DNA from: an uncultured Eubacteriales bacterium
GTDB taxonomy: Bacteria > Bacillota > Clostridia > Christensenellales > Pumilibacteraceae
Length of the DNA: 5,229 nucleotides
NCBI GenBank assembly: GCA_900553005.1
Contig: USBU01000105.1
Location: forward strand, 1-5,229
Direction of reading: 5' to 3'
Shown one piece after another: positions 1 to 5,183 of the stretch. The translations under genes and the position numbers were made by a program. Position 1 is the stretch's first letter. Each line of letters begins with the position of its first letter. Below the pieces are notes generated by a model, which ran no database searches, was not told where the DNA came from, and saw only the letters and a program-made list of their open reading frames with translations.

Positions 1-24
1 GCGTCAGATGTGTATAAGAGACAG
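1..24. other. Nextera (Tn5) read-1 adapter remnant, not genomic
   Basis: The first 24 bases are the 3' end of the Nextera read-1 side adapter: GCGTC followed by the 19-bp Tn5 mosaic end (AGATGTGTATAAGAGACAG, 6-24). Genomic sequence starts at 25. One reading frame through it gives the peptide ASDVYKRQ, a translation typical of this adapter. It is library DNA left by incomplete trimming, not a biological transposon end. Confidence 0.97.
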
Positions 25-224
25 GGATAAACGGTTTATATTTTGAGGTAACGGAATTGATTTGCCTGTCGCTCGCTGGATTGTCCGCGTACCGGCGTTT
101 TGCCGGAAGCAGCCGGCCGCGGGATCCCATATTTGCGACGGGGGATAGTCGGCCGCGCTTTTAGCGCCGTAAATGACTGAATAAAAATATGATGAAGTTT
201 GCGTCCGCCTGAAGGGTTAATCGA
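25..224. other. Apparently non-coding stretch at the contig edge
   Basis: These 200 bases lie between the adapter and the first promoter. No reading frame has a start with a ribosome binding site or a recognisable product. A six-residue tail ending in TGA at 44-46 (DKRFIF) could be the end of a gene lost beyond the contig edge, but it is too short to support. A small hairpin (CCGGC at 92-96, GCCGG at 102-106) has no T-tract. An ATAAAC/GTTTAT inverted repeat spans 27-39. I assign no function. Confidence 0.5.
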
Positions 225-253
225 TTGACTTAAGCGTAAAAAAAATATATAAT
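225..253 (+). promoter_or_regulatory. Sigma-A type promoter of the phosphoribosyltransferase gene
   Basis: A -35 box TTGACT (225-230) and a perfect -10 box TATAAT (248-253) are separated by exactly 17 bp, so this is close to the vegetative sigma-factor consensus. Transcription should start near 259-261, leaving a leader of about 28 nt. No operator or riboswitch is visible in that short leader. The in-frame ATG at 252 lies inside the -10 box and so cannot be the translation start. Confidence 0.88.
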
Positions 254-276
254 GTCTCGTGTAATTAAGCTTGTTC

Positions 277-281
277 GGAGG
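277..281 (+). promoter_or_regulatory. Ribosome binding site that fixes the start at 288
   Basis: GGAGG sits 6 nt before the ATG at 288, a near-ideal Shine-Dalgarno sequence and spacing. The alternative in-frame ATG at 252 has only A/T-rich sequence upstream and overlaps the -10 box. Confidence 0.9.
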
Positions 282-287
282 GAAGTT

Positions 288-830
288 ATGGCGGAATTTC
301 ATACGATTGACATTTGCGGCAGAAAAGAGGATCTACCGGTGCTGGCCTTGCCTTCCGGGGTGCGCATAGCGTTTTTCAATCTTCACGGCAATCAGGATTT
401 GACGGAATACTGCGGTAAAAAGCTGGCCGAACGGATTTCCGTCAAAGCCCCCGAAGTGCTTATAACGGCCGAAAGCAAGGGCTTGCAGCTTACGCACGTT
501 GTAGCAAGAGAGCTTAATCAGAAATTTTACGCAGTGGCAAGAAAAAGCGTCAAGCTGTATATGCAGGACGGAATAAGTTCCACCGTAAAATCCATAACCA
601 CCGGAGGCGAGCAGACGCTGTATCTTTCGGCTCATGACGCGGCTCTTTTGAAGGACAGGCGCGTGGGAATAGTGGACGACGTGATTTCCACTGGAGGCTC
701 GCTTAAAGGGCTTGAGGCTTTGGTCGAAAAGGCGGGCGGCAGAGTTGTCGTAAAGGCTGCCGTGCTTGCGGAGGGCGCCGCGGCGGAACGCGGAGACATA
801 ATATTTCTGGAAACCATACCGCTGCTTTAA
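288..830 (+). CDS. Type I phosphoribosyltransferase, adenine phosphoribosyltransferase-like
   Basis: A 180-residue cytoplasmic protein of the PRPP-dependent phosphoribosyltransferase superfamily, closest in layout to the Apt group, which makes AMP from adenine and PRPP in purine salvage. The PRPP-binding signature is clear: IVDDVISTGG at residues 128-137, with the paired acidic residues D130-D131 and the T-G loop. Residues 58-66 (LITAESKGL) occupy the place of the pyrophosphate loop, and R85-K86 (ARKSVKL) matches the conserved RK of Apt. The length agrees with Apt (about 170-180). Start 288 is chosen over the upstream ATG at 252 because of the GGAGG site and because 252 lies within the promoter. 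The gene is monocistronic, with its own promoter and terminator. The base specificity cannot be read from sequence: the segment after RKSVK differs from classical Apt (which has RKPGKLP), so it may use another purine or have a regulatory role. The fold is certain and the substrate is not. Confidence 0.9.
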   Translation: MAEFHTIDICGRKEDLPVLALPSGVRIAFFNLHGNQDLTEYCGKKLAERISVKAPEVLITAESKGLQLTHVVARELNQKFYAVARKSVKLYMQDGISSTVKSITTGGEQTLYLSAHDAALLKDRRVGIVDDVISTGGSLKGLEALVEKAGGRVVVKAAVLAEGAAAERGDIIFLETIPLL

Positions 831-855
831 GAAAAAAATATATTACGGACATTTG

Positions 856-885
856 CCGCGGCAGTATTTTGCCGCGGTTTTTTTT
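856..885 (+). terminator. Strong intrinsic terminator after the phosphoribosyltransferase gene
   Basis: A perfect 8-bp GC-rich stem, CCGCGGCA (856-863) with TGCCGCGG (870-877), closes a 6-nt loop and is followed at once by eight T residues (878-885). It begins 26 bp after the stop codon. This separates the gene from the downstream operon. Confidence 0.95.
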
Positions 886-956
886 ATAAATGTATCGCAT
901 GCTTTTTCGTTTATTATAGTTTAAGCGGAATTTAATGTTATTTTAAACTTTAAAAG

Positions 957-985
957 TTGACAAATAAAATATAAAAATGTATATT
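957..985 (+). promoter_or_regulatory. Sigma-A type promoter of the glycosyltransferase-acyltransferase operon
   Basis: A perfect -35 box TTGACA (957-962) is followed after 17 bp by TATATT (980-985) as the -10 box. A second, better-looking TATAAT at 985-990 would give a 22-bp spacer and is less likely. The sequence upstream (about 907-956) is A/T-rich and could act as an UP element. The predicted start near 992 gives a leader of about 85 nt. Confidence 0.8.
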
Positions 986-1001
986 ATAATTATTATTGGA
1001 C

Positions 1002-1056
1002 GCAGCATTGCCGTATATGGTATTAAATATTTTAATTAAACGTACCGTTTTGCTGC
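1002..1056 (+). promoter_or_regulatory. Possible folded mRNA leader upstream of the glycosyltransferase
   Basis: Three nested complementary segments lie in the predicted 5' leader: GCAGCA (1002-1007) with TGCTGC (1051-1056), GGTA (1019-1022) with TACC (1043-1046), and ATTAAA with TTTAAT (1022-1036, sharing one base with the GGTA arm). The ribosome binding site (1068-1072) lies outside the fold. No known riboswitch class is recognised. The inner stems are short and A/T-rich, so chance pairing is possible. Confidence 0.2.
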
Positions 1057-1077
1057 TTCAGCGTTTCGGGAGTTTAA

Positions 1078-2208
1078 ATGATAATAACAATAATTGCGGA
1101 CGTTTACGGTAAGCAGAACAACGGTACTGCTATTACCGCGCAAAGGCTTATAGAATCGTTGAAAAAACGCGGGCATGAGGTCAGGCTGGTATCGCCTTAC
1201 GATTGCGATCAGGAAGGCTACTATATGGTGCCTAAACGCAATTTTTACTGCTTCAACAATTATGTCGAGAAAAACGGAGTCGAGCTTGCAAAACCGGACA
1301 GAGAGGTTCTTGAAAAGGCGATTAAAGGCAGCGACGTTGTTCATATCATGATGCCGTTCAAGCTGGGAAGGGCGGCTGTTGAAATTACTAAAGCTATGCA
1401 TATTCCCTGCACGGCGGCGTTTCACTGTCAGCCGGAAAACTTTTCCAGTCACGTGTTTTTAAAGGATGTAAAGCTTGCAAACGATTATCTTTACAGGCGT
1501 TTCCGCCGTGTGCTTTACAAGCACGTTAAACACATACACTGTCCCAGCGAATATATCGCCGGCGAGCTTATCGCGCATAAATACAAGGCTAAGCTTCACG
1601 TGATAAGCAACGGCGTGGCGGCGTGCTATCATAAAGGGGAAGCCGAGCGCCCGGCCGAGCTCAAGGGTAAGTTTCTTATTCTGTTTACCGGCAGATTCGT
1701 GGGAGAAAAGCGCCATGATCTGCTTATTAAAGGCGTTGCTCAATCAAAATACCGCGATAATATTCGCATTTTGCTGGCCGGCAAGGGACCCAAAGAGGAA
1801 AAAATCATACGGCTTGCCGAAAAGTTTAATCTGGCGCGGCCGATTATCGGTTTTTACAGCCCGGAGGAGCTTAATAAGGTTATAAACTACTGCGACTTGT
1901 ACGTTCATCCCGCCGACGTCGAAATAGAGGCGATTTCCGCTCTCGAGGCGATTACCTGCGGGCTTGTGCCGGTAATTAACGAGAGTCAGCGTTCTGCGAC
2001 AAGATTTTTCGCATTGGACGAGCGCTGTCTGTTTTCCGGCACGTCGCAGTCTTTGGCCGAAAAAATAGATTATTGGATAGAGCATCCCGCGGAAAAGGAG
2101 GAGATGTCTCGTCGTTACATGGAATATTCGTGTAAATTCAATCTTGACCGCAGCGTCGATCTTATGTTGGATATGTTTAACGAGGCAATAAAAGACGAAA
2201 GGAAATGA
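1078..2208 (+). CDS. GT4 family glycosyltransferase, probable diacylglycerol glucosyltransferase type
   Basis: A 376-residue GT-B fold retaining glycosyltransferase of family GT4, expected at the inner face of the membrane. The N-terminal acceptor domain covers roughly residues 1-175, with a G-rich start (DVYGKQNNGTAI, 8-19) and the conserved histidine H116 in AFHCQPEN (114-121). The C-terminal nucleotide-sugar domain follows HVISNGV (174-180). It has the phosphate-binding G205-R206 and K211 (TGRFVGEKR), ILLAGKGP (231-238), and the EX7E signature E282 to E290, followed by CGLVPVIN (294-301). The FHCQPEN motif and overall layout resemble bacterial 1,2-diacylglycerol 3-glucosyltransferases, and the basic run YRRFRRVLYKHVKH (139-152) could bind anionic lipid. 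ATG 1078 has GGGAG (1068-1072) 5 nt upstream. The stop overlaps the start of the acyltransferase gene, supporting a joint role in glycolipid synthesis. The fold is certain. Donor and acceptor are inferred, and a PimA-like or exopolysaccharide transferase remains possible. Confidence 0.88.
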   Translation: MIITIIADVYGKQNNGTAITAQRLIESLKKRGHEVRLVSPYDCDQEGYYMVPKRNFYCFNNYVEKNGVELAKPDREVLEKAIKGSDVVHIMMPFKLGRAAVEITKAMHIPCTAAFHCQPENFSSHVFLKDVKLANDYLYRRFRRVLYKHVKHIHCPSEYIAGELIAHKYKAKLHVISNGVAACYHKGEAERPAELKGKFLILFTGRFVGEKRHDLLIKGVAQSKYRDNIRILLAGKGPKEEKIIRLAEKFNLARPIIGFYSPEELNKVINYCDLYVHPADVEIEAISALEAITCGLVPVINESQRSATRFFALDERCLFSGTSQSLAEKIDYWIEHPAEKEEMSRRYMEYSCKFNLDRSVDLMLDMFNEAIKDERK

Positions 2209-3209
2209 AGCCGGTTTACGGACAAAAATTATATTATTCCGACGAGCGCAACGATGATTTTACCGATTTTAAAGCGGAGCTGATTCGTCCCGTCGATAAG
2301 ACGTACAGATATGAAAGCCGTAATCCCGTATCAAGGTTTTTCGCTTTTTTTCTGTATTATTTTATCGCCGTGCCCGTGCTTTGGATAATATGCAAGCTGT
2401 TTTACGGCGTAAAGGTGGAGGGTAAAAGAAAATTGCGCAAGCTTAAGGGCGGCTGCGTGATTTACAGCAATCATGTGCTTGCTCTTGACTGCGCTTTTTC
2501 AATCGTAATGACGGCCGCGCCCAGACGCTGCTATATCGTTTGCAATCCCGATGCTGTCCATATGCCCGTAATAAGACACATTGTGCGCATGTTGGGCGCC
2601 CTGCCTGTGCCCGACGACGTAGCGGCGTTTAAAAATTTTTCACGCACCATTGATAAAAAGCTTAAAAAAGGCCGGACTCTTGTGGTGATGCCGGAGGCGC
2701 ATATCTGGCCCTATTATACCGGAATACGTGATTTTCCCGCTACCAGCTTTACCTATGCGGCCAAAAACGACGTGCCTGCGCTGCCCGTTTGCGTTACTTT
2801 TCGCAAACCGACTGGGCCGTTTAAAAAATTTATGCGGCCGCGCGTGACCGTTAAGGTGGGGGATCCTGTCTATGCGGAAAAGGGTATGCCGTTAAAACGC
2901 GCTGCGGAAGCTTTGCGCGATAAAACTCTCGCCTTTATGAAGTCCGCGGCGACCGGCAACGAGGTTGCTTTTTACGATTACGTTAAGACCGTCGGAAAGG
3001 TTGAAACGCGCACGCAGATAGCGCAGCTGAAAAGAGAGGCCGCGCTTCGCAGAAAAGCCAAAAGACATCTCGCTAGGTTCGGCTGCGAGACCTTCGGCAA
3101 AAGCGCCGCGGAGCAAACTTCAGTGCCGTGCCGTCCGGTCGCGGATAATACTTTTTTTCAGGATGAGGAAGACTTGGTTTATCAGTACGAATATATCAAA
3201 AAGGACTGA
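2205..3209 (+). CDS. PlsC-type lysophospholipid acyltransferase (1-acyl-glycerol-3-phosphate acyltransferase family)
   Basis: A 334-residue membrane-associated acyltransferase of the LPLAT/PlsC family, which typically converts lysophosphatidate to phosphatidate with an acyl donor. A hydrophobic segment at residues 45-66 (FFAFFLYYFIAVPVLW and following) precedes the catalytic HX4D motif, N89-H90-V-L-A-L-D95. The third block, MPEAHIWPYYTGIRDF (162-177), replaces the usual FPEGTRS motif; E164 is kept and R175 may contact phosphate. The catalytic domain ends near residue 225. The remaining 110 residues form an unusual tail with a basic helical stretch (KREAALRRKAKRHLA, 277-291) and an acidic, tyrosine-rich end (317-331). 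Typical PlsC proteins are near 240 residues. The gene starts inside the glycosyltransferase gene through ATGA (2205-2208), with AAGG (2199-2202) very close upstream, so translational coupling is likely. The exact acyl acceptor is not determinable. Confidence 0.87.
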   Translation: MKPVYGQKLYYSDERNDDFTDFKAELIRPVDKTYRYESRNPVSRFFAFFLYYFIAVPVLWIICKLFYGVKVEGKRKLRKLKGGCVIYSNHVLALDCAFSIVMTAAPRRCYIVCNPDAVHMPVIRHIVRMLGALPVPDDVAAFKNFSRTIDKKLKKGRTLVVMPEAHIWPYYTGIRDFPATSFTYAAKNDVPALPVCVTFRKPTGPFKKFMRPRVTVKVGDPVYAEKGMPLKRAAEALRDKTLAFMKSAATGNEVAFYDYVKTVGKVETRTQIAQLKREAALRRKAKRHLARFGCETFGKSAAEQTSVPCRPVADNTFFQDEEDLVYQYEYIKKD

Positions 3210-3298
3210 TACGGTTGTCGCATTGTTTTTAGTAAGACCGTTGCAATTTGTTTGCGCCGCCATGGGCGATTCGCAGAAAAAAGTTAACAGATATCCGT

Positions 3299-3323
3299 CG
3301 TTTGAGTTGAAACCGCTCAAACG
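3299..3323. terminator. Perfect 8-bp hairpin in the convergent region, possible terminator element
   Basis: CGTTTGAG (3299-3306) pairs perfectly with CTCAAACG (3316-3323) around a 9-nt loop. It has no adjacent T-tract on either strand, so on its own it is not a canonical intrinsic terminator. It may protect mRNA 3' ends or act with the hairpin at 3332-3361. Confidence 0.35.
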
Positions 3324-3331
3324 CAAGCTAA

Positions 3332-3361
3332 AAGGCGCCGCTTGATTTTTGCGTGCGCCTT
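3332..3361. terminator. Hairpin, possible bidirectional terminator between convergent genes
   Basis: AAGGCGC (3332-3338) pairs with GCGCCTT (3355-3361). The stem continues with CGC (3339-3341) and GCG (3351-3353) past one bulged T at 3354, leaving a 9-nt loop. Read on the minus strand, the outer end of the stem gives a run of four T residues; read on the plus strand it is followed by TTAATTT-like sequence. Both tails are weak. Its position between convergent stops favours a terminator role. Confidence 0.45.
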
Positions 3362-3530
3362 AATTTGCAGAAAAAATTTATAAATTTCTAAGTTCAGACA
3401 GATAAGGCCGTTGCCGCAGACGGACTTTGATCGGTTTAATAAAGCGGCGCCGGGCGTACCTGACACGATAGTTGTTGCTTGTACTTTTATCGGATTCCGT
3501 GTTGACTGAGCTTGCCGATTCGGACTGAGT

Positions 3531-4316
3531 CTATTCTATGATTACTCGGTCGCCGCAGGTCAGAAAACGCGCCGGGATGTCGCTTATCTCCGAAAATTGT
3601 TTTACGCGGTCGTCTTTAGGCAGGCATGTGTGCACAAGACAGACGTTTTTAACGTGCGCGGCGTCGGCTGTTTTTGCCGCGTCCGCAGCCGACGAGTGTC
3701 CGCACGCTCGTTTGAGAATATCAACCTCTTCCGCGGTTTCGTGCGGCTGCAGCCGGCCGAAGGAGCATTCGTGTATAAGAGTGTCGCAGCCGTTGAAAAA
3801 CGGAATAAGCTCTTTTATCGGATAAGTGTCGCCCGTAAAGCCTACGGATACGCCCTGCCTTTCCATTCTTAATGATACGGCGGGGACCGCGTGAGCCGCG
3901 CGCAGAGTTTTCATTTCCACGGCTTGGCTGCCTTCGCCTAACAGTACGGTTTCTCCGCCGTGCAGCTCGGTGACGGACGGCATTATATCGGGAGCGTAGC
4001 ACTTCATGGCGCATGCGACCGCGTTTGCAACCGTTTCTGCGGGGCCGTAAATTTTAAGCGCAGTAAGGTCGTGTTTTTTGACCGCTCCCAGGTAATACAG
4101 CAGGGACGCAAGGCCGATGCAGTGATCCGGGTGCATGTGCGTAAAAACGATTGTATCTATATAGCCCAAGTCGACGTTCAGATTAAGCATGTTCATTACC
4201 GGACTTGTTCCGCAGTCGATCAGTATGCGGCCGTTTATCAGAAAGTGGGAGCAGTCGTTGCCCTTTATCGGCGTCATATCCTGCGAGCCCAAACATAGTA
4301 TGTTGAATTTCTCCAT
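3531..4316 (-). CDS. MBL-fold metallohydrolase, RNase Z-like, without the tRNase Z exosite arm
   Basis: A 261-residue metallo-beta-lactamase-fold hydrolase with a complete two-metal site. Residues 59-65 (THMHPDH) supply H60, H62, D64 and H65. H142 (AAHAVPA), D163 (FTGDT) and H229 (LVHT) supply the remaining ligands. E183 (IHEC) and H207 (GHSSAADAAKTA) match the RNase Z/ElaC catalytic pair, and the 22-residue H207-H229 spacing equals H247-H269 of B. subtilis RNase Z as I recall it. Between H142 and D163 there are only 21 residues, against about 70 in tRNase Z, so the flexible arm that grips tRNA is missing and the protein is shorter than the usual 300 or so. It may therefore act on a different phosphodiester or small substrate rather than mature tRNA. 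ATG 4316 has AAGGA about 9 nt upstream. It lies 78 bp downstream of galE on the same strand. Confidence 0.9.
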   Translation of the reverse strand: MEKFNILCLGSQDMTPIKGNDCSHFLINGRILIDCGTSPVMNMLNLNVDLGYIDTIVFTHMHPDHCIGLASLLYYLGAVKKHDLTALKIYGPAETVANAVACAMKCYAPDIMPSVTELHGGETVLLGEGSQAVEMKTLRAAHAVPAVSLRMERQGVSVGFTGDTYPIKELIPFFNGCDTLIHECSFGRLQPHETAEEVDILKRACGHSSAADAAKTADAAHVKNVCLVHTCLPKDDRVKQFSEISDIPARFLTCGDRVIIE

Positions 4317-4324
4317 AATCTTAA

Positions 4325-4330
4325 TTCCTT
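4325..4330 (-). promoter_or_regulatory. Ribosome binding site of the MBL-fold hydrolase gene
   Basis: Read on the minus strand, AAGGAA occupies 4330 down to 4325 and lies 8 nt before the ATG ending at 4316. This supports that start codon. The surrounding sequence is A/T-rich, which should keep the site unfolded below the hairpin at 4342-4371. Confidence 0.75.
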
Positions 4331-4341
4331 TAATTTAATTC

Positions 4342-4371
4342 AAGCGGCAGGGTGGGGAGACCTTGCCGCTT
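4342..4371. other. 12-bp inverted repeat (hairpin) between galE and the hydrolase gene
   Basis: AAGCGGCAGGGT (4342-4353) and ACCTTGCCGCTT (4360-4371) form a 12-position stem around a 6-nt loop, with a single imperfect pair: a G-U wobble as plus-strand RNA and a C-A mismatch as minus-strand RNA. It starts 23 bp after the galE stop codon. There is no T-tract on either side; the minus-strand continuation is GAATTAAATTAAAGG. It may be a weak or factor-dependent terminator, an mRNA processing or stabilising structure, or an operator. The 26 bases between it and the hydrolase start hold the ribosome binding site. Confidence 0.5.
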
Positions 4372-4394
4372 AAGCTTAGCGTATAAACACGCCG

Positions 4395-5183
4395 TTATTT
4401 TGCCGAATTGTATCCGTCTGGATTCATTGTCTGCCATTTCCACAGCGAAGCGCACATTTCGTCAATGCCGCGCTCTGCTTTCCAGTCAAGTTCCTTGGCC
4501 GCTTTATCGACGCGAGCATAGCAGGCCGCTATGTCTCCGGGACGGCGCGGACATATCTTATACGGCAGTTTTTTCCCGCAGGCCTTTTCAAACGCCTTTA
4601 TGACCTCAAGCACGCTGTAGCCCTTGCCCGTACCGAGGTTATAGATATGTACGCCGGCTTCGTTTATCTTTTCTATGGCTTTGACGTGTCCCAGAGCCAG
4701 ATCGACAACGTGGATATAATCGCGCACTCCCGTACCGTCGGGCGTGTCGTAATCGTTGCCGAATACGTTGATTTCCTTAAGCTTTCCGCTTGCCACCTGC
4801 GCGATAAAGGGCGTAAGGTTGTTGGGGATACCCTTGGGATCCTCGCCTATAAGTCCGCTTTCATGCGCGCCGACGGGATTGAAGTATCTTAGCAGAATTA
4901 TATTCCACGAGTTGTCGGAGACGTACAGATCTTTCATTATGTTTTCCAGCATCAGCTTTGTGGAGCCGTATGGATTTGTGGTGGAAAGCGCGCAGTCCTC
5001 GTCGAGAGGCAGTCTTTCGGGCGTGCCGTAAACGGTGGCAGATGAGGAGAAAACCATTTTTCTGACATTGTGTTTTTTCATGGCTTCAAGCAGCACCAGC
5101 GTACCGTAAATGTTGTTGTCGTAATACTCCAGCGGCATTCTTACGCTTTCTCCCACGGCCTTAAGCCCTGCGAAATGTATAAC
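4395..5183 (-). CDS. galE: UDP-glucose 4-epimerase, 5' end missing at the contig edge
   Basis: This cytoplasmic enzyme of the extended short-chain dehydrogenase family interconverts UDP-glucose and UDP-galactose using bound NAD+, in the Leloir pathway and for surface-sugar precursor supply. The 262 genomic residues begin at VIHFAGLKAVGES, corresponding to about residue 77 of the 338-residue E. coli GalE, so the N-terminal GxxGxxG NAD-binding segment lies off the contig. Present are SSSATVYG with the catalytic serine, the YxxxK pair (NPYGSTK), LLRYFNPVGAH, GEDPKGIPNN, DGTGVRDYIHV, VHIYNLGTGKGYSVLEV and PRRPGD, all typical of GalE. The reading frame stays open from 5184 to the contig end, but that part is adapter: an apparent GTG start at 5198 would add the false residues MYKRQ. 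It is followed on the same strand by the MBL-fold hydrolase gene 78 bp later. No internal frameshift is seen. Confidence 0.96.
   Translation of the reverse strand, partial: VIHFAGLKAVGESVRMPLEYYDNNIYGTLVLLEAMKKHNVRKMVFSSSATVYGTPERLPLDEDCALSTTNPYGSTKLMLENIMKDLYVSDNSWNIILLRYFNPVGAHESGLIGEDPKGIPNNLTPFIAQVASGKLKEINVFGNDYDTPDGTGVRDYIHVVDLALGHVKAIEKINEAGVHIYNLGTGKGYSVLEVIKAFEKACGKKLPYKICPRRPGDIAACYARVDKAAKELDWKAERGIDEMCASLWKWQTMNPDGYNSAK

Larger units (their letters stand above)
3210..3530. other. Convergent intergenic region with hairpins and no supported gene
   Basis: These 321 bases separate the plus-strand acyltransferase gene from the minus-strand hydrolase gene, with both stops pointing inward. 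They contain two neighbouring hairpins (3299-3323 and 3332-3361), a 14-bp A/T palindrome AAATTTATAAATTT (3374-3387), and a repeated GACTGAG (3504-3510 and 3523-3529). A 27-codon frame from ATG 3262 lacks a ribosome binding site. No promoter, RNA gene or mobile-element end is recognisable. The expected role is transcription termination from both sides. Confidence 0.6.

Noticed and set aside
1..24. Transposon end (Tn5 mosaic end), repeated inverted at 5184-5202, suggesting a composite mobile element
   Set aside because: The flanking bases match Nextera read-1 and read-2 adapter sequence, an i7 index and the P7 start, so these are library ends rather than a natural transposon.
24..164. Open frame through the left contig edge on the plus strand
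   Set aside because: It starts in adapter, has no ribosome binding site and gives an arginine-, proline- and glycine-rich translation with no recognisable family. The length is not significant in this GC-rich patch.
36..302. 88-codon minus-strand frame upstream of the phosphoribosyltransferase
   Set aside because: It overlaps the promoter and start of a well-supported gene, has no supported start, and its translation resembles no protein family.
985..990. Perfect TATAAT as the -10 box of the lipid operon
   Set aside because: It would be 22 bp from the TTGACA box, too far for sigma-A. TATATT at 980-985 gives the ideal 17-bp spacer.
3120..3326. 68-codon minus-strand frame over the acyltransferase 3' end
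   Set aside because: It overlaps the coding end of a clear gene, has no recognisable motif and no supported ribosome binding site.
3163..3345. Small plus-strand gene, including a 27-residue basic peptide from ATG 3262
   Set aside because: No ribosome binding site precedes either start, the frame overlaps the acyltransferase gene, and both hairpins lie in its 3' part. It reads as terminator-region sequence.
3502..3507. TTGACT as a -35 box in the convergent region
   Set aside because: No -10-like hexamer lies 16-18 bp downstream, and no gene on the plus strand follows.
3504..3529. Direct repeat GACTGAG as an attachment site or operator
   Set aside because: Seven bases repeated once, next to no integrase, regulator or promoter; this is expected by chance.
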